The notes: generated by a model not told the origin, from the sequence alone. DNA of 64,000 bases from JACPYF01 sp964348695 (GCA_964348695.1 CAYGDI010000002.1:62001-126000), one strand, 5' to 3'. Positions 49,924-59,403 are shown, counted from the stretch's first letter. Translations and numbers: made by a program.

Positions 49924-50826
49924 ATGGGTAGAGTGTCAAAAATATTACTCTGTGGGGTGGTGGCTGTAGCGTTCTTGTTACTACTAGTCGCAATCGCACT
50001 GCAAGGTGGAGTGCCAGTACTCGCACCTAGCGGCGCAGTCGCATACCAGCAACGTGATTTGATAGTGGTGGCGACATTGCTGATGCTATTGGTCGTAATA
50101 CCTGTGTATATACTGACTTTTGCGATCGCCTGGCGCTACAGAGCAGGTAACACAAAGGCGACTTACAAGCCACACTTTTCTAGCAGCAAACCACTAGAGG
50201 CAATCTGGTGGGGTGTTCCATTAGTGATTGTCAGTATTTTGGCGGTTATCACTTGGTACACTTCCCATAGTCTCGATCCCTTTAAGCCACTACCTGCAAC
50301 ATCTAATGAACCACTAAAAGTACAAGTCGTTGCTCTTCAGTGGCGCTGGCTTTTTATCTATCCTGAACAAAATATTGCCTCTGTGAATCATTTAGAAATT
50401 CCTGCAAATACTCCTGTCAATTTTGAGATAACCTCTGATGCACCTATGAATTCGTTTTGGATCCCTGCTCTAGGTGGGCAGATCTACGCTATGAGCGGTA
50501 TGTCGACAAAACTCCATCTCATAGCCGATCGTACTGGCACATTCCGCGGATCTTCGGCAAACATCAGCGGCGAAGGTTTTTCTGGTATGTCGTTTCAGGT
50601 ACAAGCATCTAAAAAATCAGATTTTGACAACTGGGTAAAAGATCTAAAAAACAACAAACCACGACTGGGCGTGACCGATTATATTGAGCTTGCTCGTCCG
50701 ACAACAGATAAAAAGACGCTTTATTACGGGTCGGTTGACGACGGTTTGTATGATACAGTAATAGACAAATATACAAACCCATCGCTACACAATACAGGGG
50801 AGTATCAGGAAGGAATGGATCACTAG
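49924..50826 (+). CDS. cyoA: Cytochrome bo3 quinol oxidase subunit II
   Basis: 300 aa: N-terminal signal-anchor helix, a second helix pair (LIVVATLLMLLVVIPVYILTF; LEAIWWGVPLVIVSILAVI), then the exported cupredoxin domain (VQVVALQWRWLFIYP, NSFWIPALGGQIYAMSGM). The CuA ligands are absent (SSANISGEGFSGM where cytochrome oxidases have two Cys and His), as expected of a quinol oxidase. No canonical lipobox is seen, unlike E. coli CyoA. First gene of cyoABCDE; extended -10 TGCTATAAT is 11 bp before the ATG. Confidence 0.94.
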   Translation: MGRVSKILLCGVVAVAFLLLLVAIALQGGVPVLAPSGAVAYQQRDLIVVATLLMLLVVIPVYILTFAIAWRYRAGNTKATYKPHFSSSKPLEAIWWGVPLVIVSILAVITWYTSHSLDPFKPLPATSNEPLKVQVVALQWRWLFIYPEQNIASVNHLEIPANTPVNFEITSDAPMNSFWIPALGGQIYAMSGMSTKLHLIADRTGTFRGSSANISGEGFSGMSFQVQASKKSDFDNWVKDLKNNKPRLGVTDYIELARPTTDKKTLYYGSVDDGLYDTVIDKYTNPSLHNTGEYQEGMDH

Positions 50827-50829
50827 TCT

Positions 50830-52791
50830 ATGTTCGGCAGACTCACGCCAGAAGCATTTATGCACGACCCAGTGGTCATGGGCGCCGTTGTCAGCATGGG
50901 GCTGGGCGGTATTGTTGTAGTAGGTTTGCTCACCTATCTAAAACGCTGGAAGTGGTTATGGAGAGAATGGCTCACCAGTCTCGACCCAAAGAGAATCGGT
51001 GTCATGTATCTTATTGTTGCGGGTCTGATGTTGTTTCGTGGTTTTTTTGATGCAGGCATGATGCGATTGCAGCAAGCATTGGCGGCTGACGCCTCTGGGT
51101 TTTTAACGTCGGATCATTTTCAGCAAATCTTTACAGCACATGGGACAATTATGATCTTTTTTGTGGCAATGGGTCTCATGTTTGGACTCATCAACCTAAT
51201 ACTGCCGCTACAACTAGGTGCACGAGATGTCGCTTTTCCTTTTCTAAATTCTGTCAGCTTTTGGCTTTTTGTTGCTGGTATGATGCTCGTCAATACATCG
51301 CTAGCTGTTGGGGAATTTGCGGCAACAGGTTGGTTGGCTTATCCTCCTCTATCTGGTATCGAATACAGCCCGGGTGTCGGTGTTGACTATTGGATATGGG
51401 CATTGCAAATCGCTGGCATTGGTAGTTTGCTATCTGGTATAAACTTCCTTGTCACTATACTGAAGATGCGCGCACCCGGTATGTCACTCATGAAGATGCC
51501 TATATTCGCCTGGAGTGTAATGGGTAGCATGATTTTGGTGATTTTTGCATTCCCTATTTTGACTGCTACTCTAGGCATGTTATCGCTTGATCGACTGCTG
51601 GGTATGCACTTTTTCACATCGGCATTTGGCGGCAATCCTATGATGTATATCAACCTGATATGGGCATGGGGTCACCCCGAAGTCTATATATTGATCCTGC
51701 CGGCGTTTGGTATTTTTTCTGAAATTGTAGCAACATTTTCTCGCAAACCACTATTCGGCTACACCTCTATGGTCTGGGCAATTGCTTCTATCACCTTTTT
51801 GTCATATGTTGTTTGGTTGCATCATTTTTTCACTATGGGGGCGGGGGCAAATGTCAACGCGTTTTTCGGCATTATGACGATGATTATTGCGATACCAACA
51901 GGCGTAAAAGTCTTCAACTGGCTCTTTACAATGTTCCGAGGTAGGGTGCGATTCACGAGTCCAATGATATGGTTTTTGGGATTTGTTGCAACCTTCACTC
52001 TGGGTGGCATGACTGGGGTAATGCTGGCAATTCCGGCAATAGATTTTCAGGTACACAATAGTTTGTTTCTTGTAGCGCATTTTCACAATATGGTGATAGG
52101 CGGTGTTGTCTTCGGGTATATGGCTGGGCTAACGTACTGGTTCCCGAAAATCTTTGGGTTCAAACTGCATGAAAAACTGGGTAAATATGCTGCATACTGT
52201 TGGATCGTAGGATTTTTTGTAGCTTTTGTGCCACTCTACATCTTGGGATTTATGGGAGCTACCAGGCGGCTCGATCATTACGATGCATCTTTGGGCTGGC
52301 AAGGGCTGTTCATCGTCGCTGGTATCGGCGTCTGTATTATCGGTCTAGGCGTACTGCTACAGGTTGTGCAATTTGTGGTGAGTATACGACAGCGCAATGA
52401 CAATCGTGACGAGACTGGCGATCCATGGAATGGACGAACACTTGAATGGGCTACACCTTCCCCTGCGCCATTTTACAATTTTGCTACCGTGCCTAAAGTC
52501 GAACAGAGAGACGCATTCTGGCATGCAAAATTTTACAAAAAAAATCATGAGCAGCCACCTACATACAGCGCCTTTTCTCTGCCAAAAAACAGTCCGTACG
52601 GATTAATGATCGCTATCTCAGCGTTTGTATGTGGGTTTGGTATTGTGTGGCATATATGGTGGCTAGCAGGACTGGGACTGCTAGGTGCAATATCGTGCTT
52701 TGTTATTCGATCTCTTGATGAAGAACCCGAATATACTATATCGGCCGCTCGTATAAAAAAACTCGATACTCAGTACAAGAGGTCTCAATGA
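50830..52791 (+). CDS. cyoB: Cytochrome bo3 quinol oxidase subunit I
   Basis: 653 aa, the heme-copper catalytic subunit. FTAHGTIMIFFVAM carries a low-spin heme ligand, WAWGHPEVYILILPAFG the CuB histidine and cross-linked tyrosine, YVVWLHHFFTMG the two CuB histidines, and HFHNMVIGG the heme histidines. It reduces oxygen to water and pumps protons. It starts 3 bp after cyoA and overlaps cyoC by 4 bp. Full length for the bo3 type with C-terminal extra helices. Confidence 0.97.
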   Translation: MFGRLTPEAFMHDPVVMGAVVSMGLGGIVVVGLLTYLKRWKWLWREWLTSLDPKRIGVMYLIVAGLMLFRGFFDAGMMRLQQALAADASGFLTSDHFQQIFTAHGTIMIFFVAMGLMFGLINLILPLQLGARDVAFPFLNSVSFWLFVAGMMLVNTSLAVGEFAATGWLAYPPLSGIEYSPGVGVDYWIWALQIAGIGSLLSGINFLVTILKMRAPGMSLMKMPIFAWSVMGSMILVIFAFPILTATLGMLSLDRLLGMHFFTSAFGGNPMMYINLIWAWGHPEVYILILPAFGIFSEIVATFSRKPLFGYTSMVWAIASITFLSYVVWLHHFFTMGAGANVNAFFGIMTMIIAIPTGVKVFNWLFTMFRGRVRFTSPMIWFLGFVATFTLGGMTGVMLAIPAIDFQVHNSLFLVAHFHNMVIGGVVFGYMAGLTYWFPKIFGFKLHEKLGKYAAYCWIVGFFVAFVPLYILGFMGATRRLDHYDASLGWQGLFIVAGIGVCIIGLGVLLQVVQFVVSIRQRNDNRDETGDPWNGRTLEWATPSPAPFYNFATVPKVEQRDAFWHAKFYKKNHEQPPTYSAFSLPKNSPYGLMIAISAFVCGFGIVWHIWWLAGLGLLGAISCFVIRSLDEEPEYTISAARIKKLDTQYKRSQ

Positions 52792-53357
52792 AATATATTG
52801 AAGATTCCAAGACAACACTAGGTTTTTGGATCTACATCATGACTGACTGCGTGATCTTTGCATCGTTGTTTGCAACATTTGCTGTGCTACGAGGCAATAC
52901 GTTTGGTGGACCGAGTGAACACGAGCTTTTCAGCCTGCCATTTGTACTAGTAGAAACACTGATTTTGCTCACCAGCAGCTTTGCGTGCGGGTTAGCAGTC
53001 ATGGCTGCACGTCGTAAAGACGTACGACAGACGCTGATTTTTTTGCTGATCACTATGCTGCTAGGCGCGGCATTTTTAGGGCTCGAGCTACAAGAATTTA
53101 CAGAACTTATTCATGAGGGTAATAGTTGGGAACGCTCGGCGTTTTTGTCTGCATTTTTTGCGCTCGTTGGCACACATGGACTGCATATTACTGTAGGTTT
53201 GTTGTGGGCTGGATTTTTAGCAATCAGAATAGCTATGGGCAAACTCAACTACACAACGATCAAAAGACTAGCGTTGTTTAGCCTATTTTGGCACTTTTTG
53301 GATATAGTCTGGATATTCATCTTTACTATCGTTTATCTGATGGGGGTTGCACTATGA
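52788..53357 (+). CDS. cyoC: Cytochrome bo3 quinol oxidase subunit III
   Basis: 189 aa, five helices, beginning KTTLGFWIYIMTDCVIFASLF as in CyoC, with AFFALVGTHGLHITVGLLW, the conserved GTHGLHV segment. Structural subunit of the oxidase. ATGA overlaps on both sides link it to cyoB and cyoD. Confidence 0.95.
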   Translation: MKYIEDSKTTLGFWIYIMTDCVIFASLFATFAVLRGNTFGGPSEHELFSLPFVLVETLILLTSSFACGLAVMAARRKDVRQTLIFLLITMLLGAAFLGLELQEFTELIHEGNSWERSAFLSAFFALVGTHGLHITVGLLWAGFLAIRIAMGKLNYTTIKRLALFSLFWHFLDIVWIFIFTIVYLMGVAL

Positions 53358-53713
53358 AAATGTATGCTATAGGGTTTATTGTTTCTCTCGTACTCACGCT
53401 TGCGGCCTTTGGTCTGACGTCTTTGCATGTCGATAGTCGACACGCATCAGTACCTCATGAGTTTTTGATACCAATCATCATTGGGCTTGCTGTTGCCCAA
53501 CTGATCACCCAACTGCTCTTTTTTGTCCATTTGGGACGTGAGTCAAAACCACGCCTACACCTCGTATCATTCTTGTTTATGCTACTCGTACTAGTGATTG
53601 TTGTTGGCGGATCGTTATGGATAATGGCAAACCTAGACTACAACATGATGCATCATAGCGACAAAGTCGAGGAATATCTGTTGCACGATGAAGGAATCCA
53701 TACGCATGAATAA
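53354..53713 (+). CDS. cyoD: Cytochrome bo3 quinol oxidase subunit IV
   Basis: About 119 aa with three membrane helices and ITQLLFFVHLGRESKPR, the conserved FFxHLG segment of CyoD. ATG 53354 is chosen over a longer in-frame start at 53288 because it forms the ATGA overlap with cyoC. Needed for assembly of the oxidase. A charged His/Asp-rich tail (MHHSDKVEEYLLHDEGIHTHE) follows the third helix. Confidence 0.93.
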   Translation: MKMYAIGFIVSLVLTLAAFGLTSLHVDSRHASVPHEFLIPIIIGLAVAQLITQLLFFVHLGRESKPRLHLVSFLFMLLVLVIVVGGSLWIMANLDYNMMHHSDKVEEYLLHDEGIHTHE

Positions 53714-54569
53714 AAAAACAATCCAAATATACTACAGGTTGACCAAACCAGGTATTATTCGAGGTAATGCTATCACCGCTACAGGCGGTTTTTTGCTAGC
53801 ATCAAAAGGACAGTTCGATATATGGTTGTTTGCTGCAACCTTGCTCGGAATTTCGGCAGTTATTGCATCTGCCTGTGTTGTAAACAACTATATAGATCGC
53901 GGTATAGATGCAAAAATGAAACGAACAAAAAAACGCGCACTTGTCACCGGAGCAATCAGCGCACAAAGTGCGATTGTGTTTGCATTGTCACTAGGGGTAT
54001 CTGGCTTGGTCGCGCTGAGTTTTACAAACCTACTAACTATCGTGCTAGCAATTATAGGTTTTGTGTTTTACGTCTTGCTCTACGGTATTACAAAACGTAA
54101 AACCGTTCATGGGACTCTGGTAGGTAGTGTGTCAGGAGCGATCCCAATTGTTGTTGGCTACTGCGCCGTTTCCCAGACTTTTGACATCGGTGCGTGGCTG
54201 TTGTTTTTTGTTATGGTATTTTGGCAAATGCCCCATTTTTATGCGATTGCACTATATAGGCTGGAAGATTATCGAGCTGCGCATATACCCGTACTACCTC
54301 TCAAATACACAATCCAAGCCACTAAGCTGCAAATCCTCGTGTATATTGTAGGATTCGTACTCGCAACGTACACTATGACTTTGTTTGGCTATACTGGATA
54401 CATATACCTCTTTGTGATGGCGGTGATGGGCGTATGGTGGCTACACATTGCAATACGCGGCTTTGGTACTGATGATTATGCACGGTGGGCGCGTGGTGTG
54501 TTTTCTTTTTCTCTAAAAGTCCTGCTCGTATTTTCGATAATGATTTCGCTTGAAGCGTGGTTGCCATAA
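53706..54569 (+). CDS. cyoE: Heme o synthase (protoheme IX farnesyltransferase)
   Basis: About 287 aa, UbiA-superfamily membrane prenyltransferase with 8-9 helices. NNYIDRGIDAKMKRTKKR is the first Asp-rich motif (NxxxDxxxD) and YRLEDYRAAHIPVLP the second. It attaches farnesyl to heme b to make heme o for the oxidase. Start at 53706 overlaps cyoD by 8 bp. The cell must obtain heme and a farnesyl donor elsewhere. Confidence 0.95.
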   Translation: MNKKTIQIYYRLTKPGIIRGNAITATGGFLLASKGQFDIWLFAATLLGISAVIASACVVNNYIDRGIDAKMKRTKKRALVTGAISAQSAIVFALSLGVSGLVALSFTNLLTIVLAIIGFVFYVLLYGITKRKTVHGTLVGSVSGAIPIVVGYCAVSQTFDIGAWLLFFVMVFWQMPHFYAIALYRLEDYRAAHIPVLPLKYTIQATKLQILVYIVGFVLATYTMTLFGYTGYIYLFVMAVMGVWWLHIAIRGFGTDDYARWARGVFSFSLKVLLVFSIMISLEAWLP

Positions 54570-54585
54570 GCGTATAATAATACAT

Positions 54586-54843
54586 ATGTTATTGTTACTA
54601 CATATCATCATTGCACTCTCGAGCCTTGCCTATGCGAGCTTGCTGCTCCTGCGTCCATCTCACGAAAAAATGAACATGTCGCGTAATCTCGTGATTGCGA
54701 CTATTGCAAGTGGCACCGCCCTAGTCTTTGTGCAACCTTCACATATAGTACAAGCGTGTGTGAGTGGTCTTACATATATTAGTATCGTACTTGTCATCAT
54801 GGCTGCCGCACGATACAAACTAGTACGCGTCCGCAACAAATAG
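54586..54843 (+). CDS. Small membrane protein after cyoE, 85 aa
   Basis: Three hydrophobic helices (about residues 2-20, 33-50 and 54-73) with short basic loops; no family recognised. ATG 54586 is 7 bp after TATAAT (54573-54578), so it has its own leaderless promoter and is not simply part of the cyo transcript. The 85 bp after it show nothing. Confidence 0.6.
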   Translation: MLLLLHIIIALSSLAYASLLLLRPSHEKMNMSRNLVIATIASGTALVFVQPSHIVQACVSGLTYISIVLVIMAAARYKLVRVRNK

Positions 54844-54928
54844 CAAGATTAACGACCATATATTTGCTTTTTTGTTAAAACAGTATTATCATCATAGATA
54901 ACTAAACAACGATAAATGAGGTGTTTGA

Positions 54929-55828
54929 ATGCGAGTAAAATATTTATATACATTTGTAATAGTACTACTGCTAACAGTAGGATTGGTCAGTTTTTCACCA
55001 AGTGTACAGGCACTCGAAGTAGATACTGACAATGATTCAGTTGTTGATGTTGTCGAGGATGAAGCAGCGCTGAATTCTGGTGACAATAACTATGACGAAA
55101 TCCAAGATTCATATCAAAATACGGTAGCAACTATAGAAAACCCGAATGATATTGAATCACCAAACTCTCCGGTAACACTGCAGCTCGGAGAAGACTATAC
55201 ATATCCATGTGGTGAATATCAGTGTTCATATACAACATCTGATTGGAAGATCGATGAGTTCAAGGCTGTAGACCCAGCAAGTTTACCTAGCCAGCCAGAT
55301 GGCAAAGTATTCCCGTTAGGAATGTTCTCAATGAAGCTATCATGCCATAGCGAAAGTGAGTGCTATGAATACGACGAAGGCTGCTACCTACAAGATAGGG
55401 TTCAAGAACTCGATAGCTGCGTTACCCAAGTACCAGCTAGAATCAAGCTTGTTTTTGACAGAGTTGTAGACACAAGCAACTGGACAACACTAAAATATGA
55501 TCCTGTGTCGGACACGTATGTGGATTACTCTGACTACGTCACTATCTCAAACCAAGAAATTGGATTCCTACGAACTGTAATAGAATGGTCGATTTACGAC
55601 GGTGGTTTTGGTGATAGCGACGGCGAAGTCAACGGCTATATCAGCGACCCAATTGGACCAACAGTTCCTGTGACTAACCCACTTGTTACAACTGCTTCAG
55701 TTGCCACTTCCATATCTTCAGAACCAACTCTTGCGCAAACAGGACTAGGAACAAATGCACTCATCGCAGTAGTAATCACTCTTGCAATTGCAGCGTTTGT
55801 TATCTTTCCAAAACGTATCAACCAATAG
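54929..55828 (+). CDS. Sortase-anchored surface protein with LAQTG signal
   Basis: 299 aa. N-terminal signal peptide (hydrophobic about residues 7-28, likely cut after VQA). Then acidic Ca-binding-like repeats (DTDNDSVVDVVEDEA, SGDNNYDEIQDS), a beta-rich middle with six cysteines (PCGEYQCS; LSCHSESECYEYDEGCY; DSCV) likely disulphide-linked, and a C-terminal sorting signal: LAQTG, a hydrophobic helix and KRINQ. LAQTG is a variant of LPxTG. The sortase gene follows 12 bp downstream, so it is the probable substrate. A role in attachment to the host cell is inferred. Confidence 0.85.
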   Translation: MRVKYLYTFVIVLLLTVGLVSFSPSVQALEVDTDNDSVVDVVEDEAALNSGDNNYDEIQDSYQNTVATIENPNDIESPNSPVTLQLGEDYTYPCGEYQCSYTTSDWKIDEFKAVDPASLPSQPDGKVFPLGMFSMKLSCHSESECYEYDEGCYLQDRVQELDSCVTQVPARIKLVFDRVVDTSNWTTLKYDPVSDTYVDYSDYVTISNQEIGFLRTVIEWSIYDGGFGDSDGEVNGYISDPIGPTVPVTNPLVTTASVATSISSEPTLAQTGLGTNALIAVVITLAIAAFVIFPKRINQ

Positions 55829-55840
55829 GAACCACAAAGG

Positions 55841-56416
55841 GTGAAAAAAAGTGATCAACTTCGCATAGCGGTAGCAATCATTTTCTTGATAGGCGGCATA
55901 TATGTCGCCTATCTCGCATTTGTAGCACCTCGACATATTATCAATACAGATACCACATCGCAAAATCAGTTTGTCAAACAACATGCTGCACAGGTTAATC
56001 CACAAAATACCTTGATCATACCAAAAATTTCAGTCGATGCTCCTATCAACCCCGGAGGCAGGGCAACACTAGACAATGGTGCGATTTGGCATCGTCAACC
56101 ACACAATGGCGATCCAGTCGATGGTGGCAACTTTGTATTGGCAGGTCATAGATACCAGTTTTTGCCAACACCACAACAAACGATACAAAGCTCAGTGCTC
56201 TATGACCTGGATAAATTACAAATCGGTGATACTATTCTGGTTGATTGGTTAAAAAAACGATACAGCTATAGAGTCACAAAAACATACTCTGTTACACCTC
56301 GTGCAGTCGAGATAGAAAAAAGATCAGAGCAGTCAAAGATGACTCTATACACATGTACACTTGAGGGTTCTGCAGACGGTCGTATCGTGATAGAGGCAAA
56401 ACCTACAGAGCAATAA
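55841..56416 (+). CDS. Sortase
   Basis: 191 aa: N-terminal membrane anchor (about residues 8-28) and a sortase barrel with NFVLAGHRYQF (catalytic His), MTLYTCTLEG (catalytic Cys in TLxTC) and SADGRIVIEA (catalytic Arg). GTG start with AGGA upstream. It would cut LAQTG-type signals and link surface proteins to the cell wall. Class is uncertain; the TLYTC motif and small size fit class D/E-like enzymes. Confidence 0.9.
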   Translation: MKKSDQLRIAVAIIFLIGGIYVAYLAFVAPRHIINTDTTSQNQFVKQHAAQVNPQNTLIIPKISVDAPINPGGRATLDNGAIWHRQPHNGDPVDGGNFVLAGHRYQFLPTPQQTIQSSVLYDLDKLQIGDTILVDWLKKRYSYRVTKTYSVTPRAVEIEKRSEQSKMTLYTCTLEGSADGRIVIEAKPTEQ

Positions 56417-56436
56417 AAGATGCTACACTGTGTAGT

Positions 56437-56907
56437 ATGAAAAAACATAAACATCTCATCTTTACCATCGACCTTCGTTTGATATCTTTTTTTGAAACAG
56501 CATTTGTCCCATTTGCTAGATTTTCGTTGTTTTTGGTATTTTTTTGGTTCGGTTTTATAAAACTACTTGGTGTTAGTCCAGCAAGCCCATTGGCTGAAAA
56601 CCTAGTGGATAATATGGTTGGGCCACAGTATTTTGATATATTGTTTTTGGTAATAGCCTTGATCGAAGCTATTATCGGACTACTGTTTTTGCTACCTCGT
56701 AGCACACGTGTGGTTATTCCTCTCTTGCTCCTACATATGCTGATTGTGTGTTCGCCACTCGTATTACTACCTCAGGATACTTGGCAAACTTTTCTTGTCC
56801 CCACACTAGAAGGCCAATACATAATCAAAAATGCAGTTATTGTTGCCGTAGCAATTGGTATTGCAGCATCGACAGTACCTCTCACGCAAAAACGGACGTC
56901 TAGCTAG
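56437..56907 (+). CDS. DoxX/DUF417-like membrane protein
   Basis: 156 aa with four hydrophobic helices. FARFSLFLVFFWFGFIKLLG and DILFLVIALIEAIIGLLFLLP follow the pattern of the DUF417/DoxX-like families (YkgB). Some DoxX proteins work with thiol redox enzymes at the membrane; the convergent CcdA and thioredoxin-like genes would suit this, but that is inference. Confidence 0.72.
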   Translation: MKKHKHLIFTIDLRLISFFETAFVPFARFSLFLVFFWFGFIKLLGVSPASPLAENLVDNMVGPQYFDILFLVIALIEAIIGLLFLLPRSTRVVIPLLLLHMLIVCSPLVLLPQDTWQTFLVPTLEGQYIIKNAVIVAVAIGIAASTVPLTQKRTSS

Positions 56908-57647
56908 TGCATGGATTGTTCTAGCTGCAAAATAAAATCATACCAGCCAGCTTCCAGTACAAACGTCTGAATAGCCTTCTCGACACCGAACATAATCAGT
57001 AGACCAGTCAAGACAAACACTACTCCTACACCTTTTCTGAATTTGCTGTTGGGGTTTGCAAAAAAGTTGAGCTTCTTAACAACCTTCTGCCCACCAAATG
57101 CAATCGCTAGTAGCACACAAGCGATACCCAGTACATACGCGATTAAATACGCAAATCCTTGCAGAAAAGACACAGGTAACACAGTTGCAACAATCAAAGC
57201 ATATGTCGGACTACAACTGTTGAATATTGGCCCGAGCGCTGCTCCTAATACTATGTCTCCTAAAACGCCTTTTTGTGACTGCGAAGACCCTAGCAATTTG
57301 TTAGAGAACTGATATATACCTACGCGTACTGTGATTGCTTGCCAGAGATGTGGCAAAACAAGACTCATACCAAATAAAACTAGAATACCCCCCGTTATTA
57401 TGCTCCAGACAAAAACAGGGACACCTATCAAGACTGTTGTGGCTTTTAAAAGCATGGTAAACACGAGTATCGAAACCGCTAGGCTAGCAATAACTACTAG
57501 TGGGCGTCTCAGAGACAGTTTAGATGAACGCTGAGACAAAGGATCGGCGTACAATGAAGACCCTAACACGATCGGCAGAAGCGGCAAGATACAGGGCGCA
57601 GCAACAGTCAAAACCCCAGCCGCAAACGCAGCAAAAAAGAACTCCAC
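56904..57647 (-). CDS. CcdA/DsbD-type transmembrane electron carrier
   Basis: 247 aa, six helices. FAAGVLTVAAPCILPLLPIVLG carries the first redox cysteine and FNSCSPTYALIVATVLP the second, as in CcdA/DsbD. It moves electrons from cytoplasmic thioredoxin to outside redoxins. GTG start overlaps the stop of the thioredoxin-like gene by one base, making them a pair. Confidence 0.92.
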   Translation of the reverse strand: MEFFFAAFAAGVLTVAAPCILPLLPIVLGSSLYADPLSQRSSKLSLRRPLVVIASLAVSILVFTMLLKATTVLIGVPVFVWSIITGGILVLFGMSLVLPHLWQAITVRVGIYQFSNKLLGSSQSQKGVLGDIVLGAALGPIFNSCSPTYALIVATVLPVSFLQGFAYLIAYVLGIACVLLAIAFGGQKVVKKLNFFANPNSKFRKGVGVVFVLTGLLIMFGVEKAIQTFVLEAGWYDFILQLEQSMH

Positions 57648-58126
57648 TAGTCTAGAAATTCCTTTTTGACACTGTCAAAACTAGGTTCATTATACGCAAC
57701 ATAGCTTTTGATTTTTTCTTCGTTACCGTCGACTTCGACTAGGGTTGTTTGCAAAGTCACATCATATTTTTGTCGCAAGCTTTGATTTGTGTCATAGTCC
57801 ACCTTAAAAATAGTTACCCCGTCTGGTACTGTTGCATTTGTAAGACTATCATCTAACTGACGACACTGAGGGCACCATGTTGCGTGAAAATATAGTATCC
57901 TCTGCCCTTCAGTTTTTGCAAATTCTTCCTCGGTGTATGTTGTGTAGGATCCGTGAGGCATACTGTCATGGTCATTATCATGGTTTGCGTCCATCTGACT
58001 GTCGTGAGATCGAGTAGTAGATGTAGCAGCCGGAGCGCTAGCTGGAGGCTGATACATGAAAAAAGCAGCCACGCATAGCGCTATTATGATCGATCCTACA
58101 ACTCCAGCGACAAGGTATTTTTTCAT
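57647..58126 (-). CDS. Membrane-anchored thioredoxin-like protein
   Basis: 159 aa. N-terminal signal-anchor (about residues 4-24), a His/Asp-rich linker (DANHDNDHDSMPHG) and a thioredoxin fold with FHATWCPQCRQL (CPQC active site). It should be the outer partner of the CcdA-like carrier, reducing disulphides of exported proteins. The His/Asp linker could bind metal. Confidence 0.9.
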   Translation of the reverse strand: MKKYLVAGVVGSIIIALCVAAFFMYQPPASAPAATSTTRSHDSQMDANHDNDHDSMPHGSYTTYTEEEFAKTEGQRILYFHATWCPQCRQLDDSLTNATVPDGVTIFKVDYDTNQSLRQKYDVTLQTTLVEVDGNEEKIKSYVAYNEPSFDSVKKEFLD

Positions 58127-58153
58127 ATTTTAGTGTCTTTCATTGTATCATTT

Positions 58154-58957
58154 TTAGTCTCGAAATACTTGCAGCAGCTCTTCACGAGCAGCTTTTGTCG
58201 ACTGCAAGAATACTGCGCTGTTTGTTTTGACGGCTTGATTGCGTTTTTCAACCGCAGCCGTGAACTGTTCGTTTTTTAAGGCTTCCTGACGTGATGTTTT
58301 TGACTTTTCTTTTGCAGCTTGCATCTCAAGCTTTAAGGTTTCTTTAATCTTTGCCACGTCCTGACCGCTCTCACATGCAGCCTTTGCGTTGGCTATTGCT
58401 TGAGTCACAGCGGCCTGAGTAGCTAGCAAGTTTTGCTGAACTGACTGATCAATATTGCTTTTTATTGCTTCTAAATCTACCCTAAAGGCCGCGAATGCTG
58501 CATCGTTTGCTGTTCTGCGTACTTCTATCGCATCCGTCATAGCTGTCACATACACCTCTACAGCCTTTTTTTGTTCATCGGTTTCGGCCTTGGCTCTGAT
58601 TTTTTCAAAATTTTCTTGTCGCTTCGCGTCCCATTGCAAACGTTTTTCCTGCAGTTGCGATTGTCTTTTATCCGTACGCTCGGCCGCCTGTACCGTCAAA
58701 CTCTCTCGTTTTTTGTCGACCTGAGCTTTTTTGTCAGTCAAATCAGTCTGCATACGAACTGCAATTTGATCAATGGCCTGGCAGCGTGTTTGAGTGCTCT
58801 TAGTAGACGTATCTGACTGTGTTGTGGTTTTTGGCTCTTGCTTTTTCGTCGCTGGGGGTTGGCTTGTCGATTCTATGGCGAACGCTTGCGGTACAAACAT
58901 CACTGCGCACAGTATTGTGACTGCGAATAGAGATCTTGCTTTTTTAGTACCCAGCAT
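58154..58957 (-). CDS. Secreted helical (coiled-coil) protein, 267 aa
   Basis: Signal peptide (RSLFAVTILCAVMFVPQAFA) then a KQPT-rich linker and about 200 residues of long amphipathic helices rich in K, E, Q and A (ESLTVQAAERTDKRQSQLQE, RLQWDAKRQENFEKIRA). Two cysteines (TRCQAI, AACESG) may pair. No family recognised. GAGGG before the ATG. It overlaps the preceding gene by 14 bp. Confidence 0.7.
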   Translation of the reverse strand: MLGTKKARSLFAVTILCAVMFVPQAFAIESTSQPPATKKQEPKTTTQSDTSTKSTQTRCQAIDQIAVRMQTDLTDKKAQVDKKRESLTVQAAERTDKRQSQLQEKRLQWDAKRQENFEKIRAKAETDEQKKAVEVYVTAMTDAIEVRRTANDAAFAAFRVDLEAIKSNIDQSVQQNLLATQAAVTQAIANAKAACESGQDVAKIKETLKLEMQAAKEKSKTSRQEALKNEQFTAAVEKRNQAVKTNSAVFLQSTKAAREELLQVFRD

Positions 58958-59312
58958 AATTACCCTCTAGTGTTTCAGCCGTATTTACTTCGTCTTCTAT
59001 AGCCTGGGATTCCTCATCGCTCAACTGATCATCGATTTTCTGCTCTGCTTCAATATCGGCCTGAATCGTCTTATCTAACGCTTCTGTATTCTCCGGCTCA
59101 ATAGTTGGCTGCACTTTTGAAAGTTCTTTGCTAGGCATAACAGTCACTAATACACCAAAAGTAGCTCCCGCTATGATACATACTGTAGCTAGACAAGACA
59201 CCACCAAAAACGCTTTTTTCTTGCCTGGATTGTTTTCATTTGTTGATAGATCGCTCACAGGTGACACTTGTTGCGTATTGTCTGTTGGTTTGTCGTCCAT
59301 TTGATCGTTCAT
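58944..59312 (-). CDS. Single-pass membrane protein with acidic outer part
   Basis: About 122 aa: a polar N-terminus, KKKAF and one membrane helix (about residues 35-57), then an acidic segment (QKIDDQLSDEESQAIEDEVN). No family recognised. Start at 59312 (MNDQMDDKP) is preferred over 59366. Coupled to the secreted coiled-coil protein by overlap, so the two may form a cell-surface complex. Confidence 0.6.
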   Translation of the reverse strand: MNDQMDDKPTDNTQQVSPVSDLSTNENNPGKKKAFLVVSCLATVCIIAGATFGVLVTVMPSKELSKVQPTIEPENTEALDKTIQADIEAEQKIDDQLSDEESQAIEDEVNTAETLEGNYAGY

Positions 59313-59403
59313 AGCAAAAGTTGTTATGGTTACAATCCTAGCATTCTCATACACATAAATCAACAATACTCCTTTTGACGAGTAGTTTGTTATATACTAA
59401 TGA

